Shown piece by piece: positions 36,921-44,085 of a DNA stretch of 49,717 nucleotides. How positions within the stretch are numbered: the first letter of the stretch is position 1; every line of letters starts with the position of its first letter. The position numbers were made by a program, and so were the translations under genes. The DNA is taken from positions 1 through 49,717 of the IMG/VR virus record IMGVR_UViG_3300044630_004419. One strand, 5' to 3'. The notes beneath the pieces were generated by a model, which had not been told where the DNA came from, searched no databases, and worked only from the letters and a program-made list of their open reading frames with translations. This stretch comes from a virus.

Positions 36921-37583
36921 ATGACATATTTCAGAGAAGTATCGGACTTATTTTACCAGTCCCAACAACCAGATAGAAACTCTTCTTATGACTATGCAAA
37001 AGTCAAGAATCTTTTTCGTAGAGCAAAGATTCGTGATGACTTCTTTAATAACGTAACAGTATTTACAAAATACAAAATTTTAGGTGAAGAACGACCAGAA
37101 CAAATTGCAGAGAAAGTTTATGGAAGTCCTTCTTATGATTGGATTGTATTGATTTCAAATAACATTATTAACGTCAGAACTGAATGGCCAATGTCAGATT
37201 ATGAGTTTCAAAATTTCCTACTTAGAAAATACACAGAGCAAGAATTATCTGAAGTTCATCATTGGGAAACAGTTACATACAATGATAATAGAGGACGATT
37301 AATTGTTCCTAGTGGAAAAATCGTAGATAGTCAATTCTCACTTACATACTATGATGAAATTGAGCAATCATCTAAAACAATATCACCAATTAAATCAGTC
37401 TCTAATTATGAATATGAGACTAAAATAAATGATGATAAGAGAAATATTTACTTGTTAAGAACTAGATATTTACAAACTGCTATTGATGATATGAGGGAAA
37501 TTATGTCTTATGGATTCTCTTCACAATACGTAGATGATATAACAAAAAGGGGAGACAATTTAAGAATCATCTCCCCTCGTTAA
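36921..37583 (+). CDS. 53: Baseplate wedge subunit gp53-like, 220 aa
   Basis: Matches the T4 gp53 family: FREVSDLFYQSQQPDR near the N-terminus, NLFRRAKIRDDF, EQIAEKVYGSPSYDWIVLIS near residue 60, and YDEIEQSSKTISPIKSV. Length (220) is close to T4 gp53 (~196). It starts 4 nt after gp48 and ends directly against gp32 on the other strand. Its 3' end contains a hairpin that serves as a gp32 terminator on the minus strand. Confidence 0.8.
   Translation: MTYFREVSDLFYQSQQPDRNSSYDYAKVKNLFRRAKIRDDFFNNVTVFTKYKILGEERPEQIAEKVYGSPSYDWIVLISNNIINVRTEWPMSDYEFQNFLLRKYTEQELSEVHHWETVTYNDNRGRLIVPSGKIVDSQFSLTYYDEIEQSSKTISPIKSVSNYEYETKINDDKRNIYLLRTRYLQTAIDDMREIMSYGFSSQYVDDITKRGDNLRIISPR
37544..37577 (-). terminator. 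gp32-side intrinsic terminator inside gp53 3' end
   Basis: The 8-bp inverted repeat AGGGGAGA/TCTCCCCT (37548-37555 and 37570-37577) has a 14-nt loop. On the minus strand it is followed by TTTTTGTT. It would terminate the gp32 transcript while lying inside the gp53 coding end. Confidence 0.65.
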
Positions 37584-38489
37584 TCACTCTTCTGCTAGTC
37601 GTTGAAAGTAACTCAGAGTGTCGTCTTCATCCTCATCCGAGACTTTATTTGAAGAGAGACTATTGAGTTCAGAACGAAGATCACTAGGTACTGAAGGAGT
37701 ACTACCTTCATCTTCATTCTCGTAAGACTCATCCTGCTTAACAGGTTTCTTACCAAGAACTGCCTTCAGACGAGCATCCAGTTGCTCATAAGATTTGAAT
37801 GCATCTGGTTTTACAAACTCTTCAAGAGAGTATGCTTTTTTCCAGATTGCTTCCAGAGCATCATCATCAAAGTTTCCCAGAGTTCCTGGAGAATCAAACT
37901 CAGACTTATCATAGTTCCAATAACCATCCTTCTTGGTGATCTTCACTTTGAAGTTTGCACCTTGCCAGAAGTCAAAGGGATCAATAGGAGTTTCATCATC
38001 AAACTCGGGTTTCATTGCAGCAGAAATCTTATCAAAGATCTTCTTACCGTACTTGAAGAGGAACACCTTACCTTCGTTTTCTGGGTGTGCCTTATCACTC
38101 ACAACATAGATGTTAGAGTAATAGGAAAGTTTGCGTTTGCGTTGACGCACAATTTCTTGATTTGCTTTGCTTCCCGTGTTCCAGAGTTCACGGTTTGCAT
38201 CACACACTGGGCAGGATTGATTTACCGTTGTCAGGCAATTATCAATCAACCAACCACCAGTGCCTTGAAATGCGTGGTTATACACTTTTGCCCAAGGGAG
38301 TTCTTCACCTTCAGGGGCAGGAAGAAAACGGATAACAGCAAAACCATTACCTGCTTTGTCAACTTCAGGTTTCCAGATACGTTCATCTGAACCACCACCA
38401 CCTGAAGAATTCATTTTCTCAACTTCATTCATAAGTTTAGAAGTGAGAGAACCAAGAGAAGATTTTTTCTTGAGTTCGGAAAAAGACAT
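37584..38489 (-). CDS. 32: Single-stranded DNA-binding protein gp32-like, 301 aa
   Basis: N-terminal SELKKKSSLGSLTSKLMNEV (dimer/LAST-like), then the Zn site with His72, Cys85, Cys93 and Cys96 (NHAFQGTGGWLI, CPVCDANREL), typical of gp32. The C-terminus is acidic (DEDEDDTLSYFQRLAEE), used in T4 for contacts with replication proteins. Length matches T4 gp32 (301). A near-consensus sigma70-like promoter and a phased repeat array precede it; a perfect intrinsic terminator lies inside the convergent gp53 end. Confidence 0.9.
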   Translation of the reverse strand: MSFSELKKKSSLGSLTSKLMNEVEKMNSSGGGGSDERIWKPEVDKAGNGFAVIRFLPAPEGEELPWAKVYNHAFQGTGGWLIDNCLTTVNQSCPVCDANRELWNTGSKANQEIVRQRKRKLSYYSNIYVVSDKAHPENEGKVFLFKYGKKIFDKISAAMKPEFDDETPIDPFDFWQGANFKVKITKKDGYWNYDKSEFDSPGTLGNFDDDALEAIWKKAYSLEEFVKPDAFKSYEQLDARLKAVLGKKPVKQDESYENEDEGSTPSVPSDLRSELNSLSSNKVSDEDEDDTLSYFQRLAEE

Positions 38490-38491
38490 TC

Positions 38492-38535
38492 GGATTACCT
38501 CGGATTAATTGGATTAGTAGGATTAGATAGGATTC
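38492..38535 (-). repeat. Phased TAATCC repeats in gp32 leader
   Basis: On the plus strand GGATTA occurs at 38492, 38502, 38511 and 38520, with GGATTC at 38530, at 9-10 nt spacing; on the transcribed strand these read TAATCC. The last copy abuts the GAGG Shine-Dalgarno and start. The spacing and position suggest an RNA operator for gp32 autoregulation. Confidence 0.6.
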
Positions 38536-38545
38536 CCACCTATGT

Positions 38546-38574
38546 ATCATAGCATAGTTTCAAATGCTTGTCAA
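38546..38574 (-). promoter_or_regulatory. Near-consensus sigma70-like promoter for gp32
   Basis: TTGACA at 38574-38569 and TATGAT at 38551-38546 on the minus strand, spacer 17 nt, with TGC before the -10 (extended -10). The transcription start is expected near 38539. The -35 overlaps the stop of the upstream DUF1825 gene. Confidence 0.75.
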
Positions 38575-38891
38575 TAGGAAGATTTGAGATTTTGGATTGT
38601 CATCTTCATTGACCTGAAGATTGAGTGAATATCTGCATTACCAAATCCCAATAATTTAGAAGATTCTTGAACTTGATTTTTCATCTCAATTGCTTTTGGA
38701 TCATCAGATAAACTGAGTCTTGTATAAAGTAACTGTTGCTTTTCTAGAAGATCTGAAAGAATTTGAATATGATTCTCCTTTTCTTCCTTGGTCATTGTTG
38801 GAAATTTAAATATATCCTTACCAATTTTTAATTGTAAATTGGATATATCTTCTAACTCTTGTTGAACAATCTCTGAATCAAAAAATGACAT
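38571..38891 (-). CDS. DUF1825-like protein, 106 aa
   Basis: MSFFDSEIVQQELEDISNLQ is the signature start of DUF1825 (FFDSEIVQQE), found in cyanobacteria and cyanophages. The rest is helical (LLEKQQLLYTRLSLSDDPKAI). The function is unknown, possibly linked to photosynthetic hosts. Position between gp32 and gp59 suggests it is co-expressed with the replication block. Confidence 0.75.
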   Translation of the reverse strand: MSFFDSEIVQQELEDISNLQLKIGKDIFKFPTMTKEEKENHIQILSDLLEKQQLLYTRLSLSDDPKAIEMKNQVQESSKLLGFGNADIHSIFRSMKMTIQNLKSSY

Positions 38892-39485
38892 TTACTCTCC
38901 TCCAACAATATCTCTAAGTATAATTTTATATTCTTTCACATCAATATTTAGAAATGGGGAATACTTCTTTATCTTTAAAGATACGGATTCCCACACTGGA
39001 TCAATTAAAGTCTTATCAAAATCTTTAGAATAATTGAGAATTTTTTCAAAGATTACTAAAGTCTCAGGAGATATCTGACTACTTAAATATTTTTTTAATA
39101 ATGGTGGATGTTTCTTTGAAGCATCCAGTAAATCATTTAAGTTAACTTCAGACAACATTTTCTCTGCCTGTTCAGAAAACATATACTTTAGACTTTGATT
39201 TCGTTTTAACCATTCCTTGTATATTGTTTCTCCGTTCCTAGTCAATTCCCCGATCCAAAGTCTTCCAGGGTCATCAACTTCTACGAAGTTAGCAATAAAG
39301 AAATTTTTAACTGCCTCATCATCTTTTTGACGAGACAGTTTTTCATACCAATACCTATCTTTTCTTTTATTGAATGCCTCTAATGATGCTCTAGTCTTAC
39401 CTGCATATTTAATATAATCATAATTTGGTTTGCTAAAATGATTCTTTAATGAAAGGTAAGTTTTATAAACATCAAATGGATTCAT
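38892..39485 (-). CDS. 59: Loader of DNA helicase gp59-like, 197 aa
   Basis: FDVYKTYLSLKNHFSKPNYD near the N-terminus and a YWYEKLSRQKDD region followed by VDDPGRLWIGELTRNGETIY match the gp59 helicase-loader pattern; T4 gp59 is 217 aa. It is all-helical. It lies next to gp33 and in the block with gp32, the usual partner. The overlap with gp33 is ATGA. Confidence 0.8.
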   Translation of the reverse strand: MNPFDVYKTYLSLKNHFSKPNYDYIKYAGKTRASLEAFNKRKDRYWYEKLSRQKDDEAVKNFFIANFVEVDDPGRLWIGELTRNGETIYKEWLKRNQSLKYMFSEQAEKMLSEVNLNDLLDASKKHPPLLKKYLSSQISPETLVIFEKILNYSKDFDKTLIDPVWESVSLKIKKYSPFLNIDVKEYKIILRDIVGGE

Positions 39486-39739
39486 AGAAATAGTTTTGCT
39501 TTAGAAGTTCGTTTCATATAGTTTAGATTAATTGCATCACACTTAAGTTTTTCCTTAAGTGGTTTGCTAATCAATTTTGCAACAGAATCAACTTCTAAAT
39601 TGTTCTGTTCACAGTAATAAACTATAGCATCAATATAGTTCATATCGTCATTTTCTTTAACAAGAGTTTCAATAATTTTAGAAAACTTTGCCTGACACAA
39701 GAACTTTGATTCTAATGCTGATTGTAATTTACTTTCCAT
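39482..39739 (-). CDS. 33: Late transcription accessory protein gp33-like, 85 aa
   Basis: A small all-helical protein with FSKIIETLVKENDDMNYIDA and IVYYCEQNNLEVDSVAKLIS, characteristic of cyanophage gp33. In T4, gp33 bridges RNA polymerase and the sliding clamp to activate late promoters. The presence of TATAAATA-type late promoters in this window fits. It overlaps the exonuclease gene by 11 nt. Confidence 0.75.
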   Translation of the reverse strand: MESKLQSALESKFLCQAKFSKIIETLVKENDDMNYIDAIVYYCEQNNLEVDSVAKLISKPLKEKLKCDAINLNYMKRTSKAKLFL

Positions 39740-40409
39740 ATTCTTGTAGTTTAGAGTTTATAAAATCCTTAATGTAAGATGATAACAATTTAATGTACTT
39801 TGCTTTATCATATTCTTCATAGACAACACAATCCCCATCTTCACAAGCCATCATAATGACTAGTTTTTTAACTGGGATTCCCGTGAGTTCATAGAACATA
39901 CACGCATATGCTGCTGCTTGAACAAAGTAATGCTCAATCCAATCTCTTGGTTTTTCTTTTTTTGAAGTCTTAAAGTCAATTACAGCAAGTTCTCCATTAT
40001 ACTCTGCAATACAATCAACTGTTCCTGCAATGCCAAGTATTTCACTATAAAGAGAACTTTCTAGTGCGTAAATATTATTTATCTTATTAAGTTCTGGTTT
40101 AATAATTTTAAATAAATGTTTGGAGATCAAAGAAGTTTCAGGAACTTCTGTTGAATTTAATAGATAATTTTCTGACAATGTGTGCAGATCGGTTCCACGA
40201 CCAGTTGCTTGTTTAGTAATCTTATCTGCTGCTTCTTCTCCAACTTTTTTACGCCAGTTAGCAAAGAACAGTCGGTTTCTATAACTGGTTACAGAAGTAA
40301 TTGAAACTAACTTAAGTACTTTTTCTTCAGTAGGAACTTTATAATATCGAACCCCATCAATAGTCTCCCTCTCAAGTTGAGGGAGACTTACATTACAATG
40401 ATTAAACAT
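39729..40409 (-). CDS. PD-(D/E)XK exonuclease (RecB-family-like), 226 aa
   Basis: The PD-(D/E)XK pattern is present: His76 (RGTDLHTLSE), Glu117 (ALESSLYS), Asp132 (GTVDCIAEY), Asp145-x-Lys147 (VIDFKTSKK) and a QxxxY motif with Gln164 and Tyr168. Such exonucleases process DNA ends during replication or recombination in cyanophages. It is coupled to phoH-like by TAATG. Confidence 0.8.
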   Translation of the reverse strand: MFNHCNVSLPQLERETIDGVRYYKVPTEEKVLKLVSITSVTSYRNRLFFANWRKKVGEEAADKITKQATGRGTDLHTLSENYLLNSTEVPETSLISKHLFKIIKPELNKINNIYALESSLYSEILGIAGTVDCIAEYNGELAVIDFKTSKKEKPRDWIEHYFVQAAAYACMFYELTGIPVKKLVIMMACEDGDCVVYEEYDKAKYIKLLSSYIKDFINSKLQEYGK

Positions 40410-41167
40410 TAAAATCCTGCTGCGATTTTGTTAACGATATAAGACTTAACAAGACCAGATCTAACAATGTCTTCAACACCAAATTCGATTGATTCAAATT
40501 CAGGCATCCTTTGAATGATCTTCATGAAATCTAGAATACCATTCCTTTCGTTAGTCTTAGTAAGGTCAGTCTGAGTTGCATCACCACAGAATACAATTCT
40601 GGAGTTGTCACCAACTCTTGTAATTATACTATCAAGTTCGTGGAAGTTCAAGTTTTGTGCTTCATCAACAATGATAATAGAATTGTCTAAGGTAGTACCT
40701 CTAATGAAGGAAGTACTCCAGAAGGTAATAGTTTCCTGTGCCTTCAGATTACCATAGAGCATTTCAAACTCTGCGTCAGATGGCATTTCAAACATGTACT
40801 TAACCATGTTCTTATATGGAATCTGATAGAGTGCAGATTTGTCATCATGATCTCCAGGAAGAAATCCAATCTCTCTTGTTGCTACAAGAGATCTTACAAT
40901 CACAATCTTTTGATATGGAGTAATCTCATTTAGTACATCTTTAAGTGCTAAGTAAAGAGCACAGAATGTTTTACCTGTACCAGCACATCCATAAACAAAA
41001 AGATGTTTGTCTGAATTATAGGCATCAAATAATTTACCTTGATTATCTGTTGCAGGTTTAATATCTAAAAGCAGATCAGTGTTGATTGGTTTCCTTCTCT
41101 TCATCTGCTTTGCTGTCATACCAATACCAATTGGTTGCAAATCATTACTTCTTTTTCTTCTTGCCAT
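40409..41167 (-). CDS. phoH: PhoH-like ATPase, 252 aa
   Basis: Walker A GCAGTGKT at residues 60-67, then RSLVATREIGFLPGDHDD and SIIIVDEAQNL (Walker B), and FCGDATQTDL. These are the hallmarks of PhoH-like proteins widespread in cyanophages. The cellular role is unclear, though the family is phosphate-stress-linked in bacteria. It overlaps the next gene by TAATG. Confidence 0.9.
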   Translation of the reverse strand: MARRKRSNDLQPIGIGMTAKQMKRRKPINTDLLLDIKPATDNQGKLFDAYNSDKHLFVYGCAGTGKTFCALYLALKDVLNEITPYQKIVIVRSLVATREIGFLPGDHDDKSALYQIPYKNMVKYMFEMPSDAEFEMLYGNLKAQETITFWSTSFIRGTTLDNSIIIVDEAQNLNFHELDSIITRVGDNSRIVFCGDATQTDLTKTNERNGILDFMKIIQRMPEFESIEFGVEDIVRSGLVKSYIVNKIAAGF

Positions 41168-41409
41168 TAGATTTTCTTTACTCTAGAACCAGGGGATTTA
41201 CTTGCCTTTTCAAGAACATCATTCCAACCAGGATTTTTACTGATCAGTTTGTTCTTCCAATCACCGACTTCACCAATTCCAGCACATCCTTTAGACCAAT
41301 CTTTGTCCCAGTCTGGATTGTCCTTTCTCCATTGTTCATATTCGGCAACTGGCATGTAGAGTTCTTTTGTCTCACCAGTACTTTGGTTTATAACAGGATA
41401 TGTTGGCAT
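41167..41409 (-). CDS. Small conserved-type protein, 80 aa
   Basis: MPTYPVINQSTGETKELYMPVAE at the start, then EQWRKDNPDWDKDWSKGC. Proteins of this look are common in cyanomyoviruses, sometimes called FmdB-like, but the paired zinc-ribbon cysteines are absent here (only one Cys). The function is not assigned. A late promoter-like AATAAATA sits 23 bp upstream and it is coupled to phoH-like. Confidence 0.65.
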   Translation of the reverse strand: MPTYPVINQSTGETKELYMPVAEYEQWRKDNPDWDKDWSKGCAGIGEVGDWKNKLISKNPGWNDVLEKASKSPGSRVKKI

Positions 41410-41431
41410 AATGTATAATAATGTACGATTT

Positions 41432-41439
41432 TATTTATT
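41432..41439 (-). promoter_or_regulatory. Late promoter-like AATAAATA
   Basis: AATAAATA on the minus strand, overlapping the thyX stop and 23 bp before the 80-aa gene. Confidence 0.45.
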
Positions 41440-42097
41440 CTAACCATCCCAATGCTTTTGCAGCATCTGGGAATTGTTCATTGAAGATGATCCTACAACC
41501 CTCTGCAATGTCCATATGCTCCTTCTGTGTGCCGTGAGAAGACCTCAGATTGATATAATGGATCCAAGACCTACAACTACCAGTCATATAGATCCTAGTG
41601 GGTGTAGCAAGAGGGAGAACAAATCTTGCACATTCCTTAGCAACATCATGTGAAAGAAGTCGATTATAAAGTTGCTGACCTTTTGAGAAGTATTCTTGAA
41701 TCTCACCTTCAAGAGTAAGTTTAAGATAACCCTCAAGATCATTAGTAGAATTCTGACGATTCTTTTTATCTTGCCTACGAAGTTCGGGAATTTCAGGATT
41801 CTCTGCTAGCAGATTTGTATCTGCATATCTTTGACTAAACTCCTGAAATGTAAAACTCCTATGTCGAAGAACTTGAGCTGCAATACCACGAGTAGTATTG
41901 ATCTCAAGAGTCATAAAAGCATGTTCAAAAATAGACCAGTGCTCATGATTAATACAATACTTCAGAAGACCTGAAGAAGTTTCAAAGTTAAGTTGATTGT
42001 TTGGATTGCTGACACGAGCAATATATGAAATTACTTCTTGAGCATTTTTATCAATTAGATCTCCAGCACCTTGAGTAATAGAAATTAATTTAATCAT
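41435..42097 (-). CDS. thyX: Flavin-dependent thymidylate synthase ThyX, 220 aa
   Basis: The ThyX signature RHRSFTFQEFSQRY is present, with ISYIARVSNPNNQ near the N-terminus and CRSWIHYINLRSSHGTQKEH at the C-terminus. The chosen ATG at 42097 overlaps the end of the 56-aa ORF by 8 nt (coupled). An ATG 45 nt upstream would give MKNWNIETIKDLEKS, which lies inside the other ORF and lacks homology pattern. It makes dTMP with FAD and methylene-THF, supplying phage DNA synthesis. Confidence 0.9.
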   Translation of the reverse strand: MIKLISITQGAGDLIDKNAQEVISYIARVSNPNNQLNFETSSGLLKYCINHEHWSIFEHAFMTLEINTTRGIAAQVLRHRSFTFQEFSQRYADTNLLAENPEIPELRRQDKKNRQNSTNDLEGYLKLTLEGEIQEYFSKGQQLYNRLLSHDVAKECARFVLPLATPTRIYMTGSCRSWIHYINLRSSHGTQKEHMDIAEGCRIIFNEQFPDAAKALGWLE

Positions 42098-42260
42098 ACT
42101 TTTTTCCAAATCCTTTATAGTCTCTATGTTCCAGTTTTTCAATTTCTTCAGTTATCACTTGCAATTGATGTTTCATATAATCCAATTCTGCAAATGAATA
42201 TCGATGAGATTGTTTTTCAGTTGCTTCCTTAAGCATCTTTAGCATCTTTTTAATTTTCAT
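42090..42260 (-). CDS. Small basic ORF, 56 aa
   Basis: Frame from ATG at 42260 to TAA at 42090: MKIKKMLKMLKEATEKQSHR, then SFAELDYMKHQLQVITEEIE, and a basic end. It overlaps the upstream ORF by ATGA and thyX by 8 nt, so the three are translationally coupled. It is helical; the function is not recognised. Confidence 0.65.
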   Translation of the reverse strand: MKIKKMLKMLKEATEKQSHRYSFAELDYMKHQLQVITEEIEKLEHRDYKGFGKKYD

Positions 42261-42427
42261 TCAACAAAAACCTCATCATAATCTTCATATGAATTTTCTT
42301 CTGAGGGAAAAATTGTTTCGGGCATTTCAGAGTAATCTGGTTGGTCTTGCTCATAAAGTTCTTCTTTTAGACATCTTACAAGAGACTCCAGATTTTTAAC
42401 AATCAATTTTACCTTTTCAACATCCAT
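42257..42427 (-). CDS. Small acidic ORF, 56 aa
   Basis: Frame from ATG at 42427 to TGA at 42257: MDVEKVKLIVKNLESLVRCL, then an acidic C-terminus (SEMPETIFPSEENSYEDYDE). It is the first gene after the terminator-embedded promoter. It is coupled by ATGA to the next ORF. The function is not recognised. Confidence 0.65.
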   Translation of the reverse strand: MDVEKVKLIVKNLESLVRCLKEELYEQDQPDYSEMPETIFPSEENSYEDYDEVFVE

Positions 42428-42448
42428 AAATTTATTCGAGTCTTACTA

Positions 42449-42477
42449 ATTTTACACAAAAAAAGGAGAGATGTCAA
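42449..42477 (-). promoter_or_regulatory. Sigma70-like promoter embedded in a terminator
   Basis: TTGACA (42477-42472) and TAAAAT (42454-42449) on the minus strand, spacer 17 nt. The -35 sits in the loop of the preceding terminator and includes the upstream stop codon. It drives the 56-aa ORFs and thyX. Confidence 0.65.
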
Positions 42478-42485
42478 TCTCTCCT
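42458..42485 (-). terminator. Intrinsic terminator with stop codon in loop
   Basis: The 9-bp stem AGGAGAGAT/ATCTCTCCT (42464-42472 and 42477-42485) has loop TGAC, then TTTTTT on the minus strand. The TGA of the 104-aa gene lies in the loop. Confidence 0.8.
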
Positions 42486-42788
42486 CATAGAATCATCGTC
42501 ATCATTGTGAAAGAAGTCTGCAAGTTCATCTGGAGTCATAGGACCCACATGATGTGTAGATGGATCAGCATTTCCCAAATCCATTGTCTGTAGAAATTCA
42601 TCTAGACTTCCTGGATCACCTTTACCCTGAATTGAGATTCTCCTTGCCTTTCTAATAATCTCAGCAGCAGACCTATTTGATTTAGACCATTTCTCTGCCC
42701 ATATCATTTCTTCTAAACTTACCTCATCACCTCTTTCAATTTTACCAGCAATCTCTTGCAATCTCAGTCTGGTTTGAGTTGAAAGCAT
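42474..42788 (-). CDS. Conserved-type cyanophage protein, 104 aa
   Basis: MLSTQTRLRLQEIAGKIERG, EEMIWAEKWSKSNRSAAEII, and an acidic C-terminus (TPDELADFFHNDDDDS). Proteins with this N-terminal pattern recur in cyanomyoviruses; function unknown. SD GGAG is 9 nt upstream. Its stop codon is the loop of a terminator. Confidence 0.7.
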   Translation of the reverse strand: MLSTQTRLRLQEIAGKIERGDEVSLEEMIWAEKWSKSNRSAAEIIRKARRISIQGKGDPGSLDEFLQTMDLGNADPSTHHVGPMTPDELADFFHNDDDDSMRRD

Positions 42789-42810
42789 ATAAAAACTCCA
42801 GATATAGTGT

Positions 42811-42818
42811 TATTTATT
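42811..42818 (-). promoter_or_regulatory. Late promoter-like AATAAATA
   Basis: AATAAATA on the minus strand, 23 bp before the 104-aa gene and right after the speD stop. Confidence 0.4.
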
Positions 42819-42819
42819 G

Positions 42820-43149
42820 TCACCGTTCTATGTAACTAAGTGTGTGAGTCTGTGCATAAAGTTGTTGGATAATAATATCACAACCAATTTTAGGATTACA
42901 ATCCCCACAAGTGTAAACATCTACTGCTGCTTTACCTTCCTCAGGCCAAGTATGAATTGAAATATGACTTTCTGAAAGTAAGCAGATAACAGTGACTCCC
43001 TGTGGTTCAAACTTTTTAAATATAGTCTGAACCACAGTAGCACCACTTGCTGCTGCTGCATTTTCAAGTAAGTCTATAAGACAACGTTCATCGTTCAAAA
43101 GAACAAACGAACATCCATACAAGTTAAGTAAGTAATGCTTCCCCATCAT
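42820..43149 (-). CDS. speD: S-adenosylmethionine decarboxylase SpeD, 109 aa
   Basis: SESHISIHTWPEEGKAAVDV contains the self-cleaving Ser61 (pyruvoyl), with Glu60 and a YTCGDC cysteine motif near 80, as in bacterial SpeD proenzymes. It feeds propylamine for spermidine synthesis. Overlaps the upstream gene by ATGA. A typical cyanophage auxiliary metabolic gene. Confidence 0.9.
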   Translation of the reverse strand: MMGKHYLLNLYGCSFVLLNDERCLIDLLENAAAASGATVVQTIFKKFEPQGVTVICLLSESHISIHTWPEEGKAAVDVYTCGDCNPKIGCDIIIQQLYAQTHTLSYIER

Positions 43150-43412
43150 TTTTTCTTTTTAGGTTTTTCTTGTCCCCATAATTTGGGATTTACTGTTCCA
43201 TTGGTCCATTTGATACTGCAGGGAGATCCTTTCCCATAAGTATCATAATAATAATCAAATATCGATATTTGTGAGGAAGATTTAACTATATCAAAAGTAA
43301 TATTTCCTTCATCAAAATAAGAAACAAGATAAGAATCTATTGGAAGACTCTTATCTTGTGAAAGTTCTAGATCACAGTTCTTGTGAATAATCTTCAACCT
43401 TCCTCTCCCCAT
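43146..43412 (-). CDS. Unknown protein, 88 aa
   Basis: MGRGRLKIIHKNCDLELSQD, then YFDEGNITFDIVKSSSQISI, ending in KKKK. It starts inside the end of the upstream gene. The function is not recognised. Confidence 0.6.
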   Translation of the reverse strand: MGRGRLKIIHKNCDLELSQDKSLPIDSYLVSYFDEGNITFDIVKSSSQISIFDYYYDTYGKGSPCSIKWTNGTVNPKLWGQEKPKKKK

Positions 43413-43837
43413 ACGATTTCAGGAAAAGAATCTTGAACAACTGCTTTTGTAATCTTAAATCTCTTGTGCAGTTGTTTGTCTTTTGTAAGGCAAAGAAGTT
43501 CTGCTTCAGATTTATGAAGTGCCTCACAAAGTTGAATAAACATTACTTCTCTTTTTGTCTGAGCAAGATTGTTTACTCCCTTAACAAAGTGATTAAACTT
43601 TTTCCATTCGTGATTTAATTTAGAATGCTCTGTTCCAATTGGAGCATCATTTGGGGTATAAGGAACCTCTCCATCTGGAATAGCAGATTCAATTCGATTA
43701 TCAAAATTCCAGATTAGAATTGCTCTAAGTGCTGGGGTATCATAATGACGAAGAATTTCTATTTTTTCTTCTCTAGTTTTTGCATTTGATGCTCTCTGAA
43801 TCACTTCAGATACCAATTGATTTGGTGGTAATTTCAT
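43394..43837 (-). CDS. Conserved-type phage protein, 147 aa
   Basis: MKLPPNQLVSEVIQRASNAK and ALRAILIWNFDNRIESAIPD suggest a protein family common in cyanomyoviruses (DUF6433-like); helical. Function unknown. SD GGAG is 7 nt upstream. Confidence 0.65.
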   Translation of the reverse strand: MKLPPNQLVSEVIQRASNAKTREEKIEILRHYDTPALRAILIWNFDNRIESAIPDGEVPYTPNDAPIGTEHSKLNHEWKKFNHFVKGVNNLAQTKREVMFIQLCEALHKSEAELLCLTKDKQLHKRFKITKAVVQDSFPEIVWGEEG

Positions 43838-43854
43838 ACTTTAACTCCATTTAA

Positions 43855-44070
43855 TTAATCTTCGTAATCTTCCTCCGATTCTACTTGCTCAAATCTAAAG
43901 GCAATAATCTCATCAGGAAAAACATTTCCATTTTCATCAAACAATTCTGGATGTAAATTCTCTGGACGTTTAGACCAGACATACTCTCGAAGTATCCATC
44001 CACCCATAATACCAACTGCCAATGACAGCATGACAAAAAGTACTGAAAATACTAAGGTGATTGCTAACAT
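43855..44070 (-). CDS. Small membrane protein, 71 aa
   Basis: N-terminal transmembrane segment (ITLVFSVLFVMLSLAVGIMG) followed by an acidic, Pro-rich soluble tail (SKRPENLHPELFDENG). The fold and role are unknown. Repeated AGGAGTAT SD-like motifs lie upstream, and a perfect TATAAATA at 44257-44250 could drive it. Confidence 0.65.
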   Translation of the reverse strand: MLAITLVFSVLFVMLSLAVGIMGGWILREYVWSKRPENLHPELFDENGNVFPDEIIAFRFEQVESEEDYED

Positions 44071-44085
44071 GTTAATACTCCTATA

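Noticed and set aside
42098-42142. Longer thyX start giving MKNWNIETIKDLEKS
   Set aside because: It lies inside the coupled 56-aa ORF, and the ATG at 42097 overlaps that ORF's end as expected for coupling.
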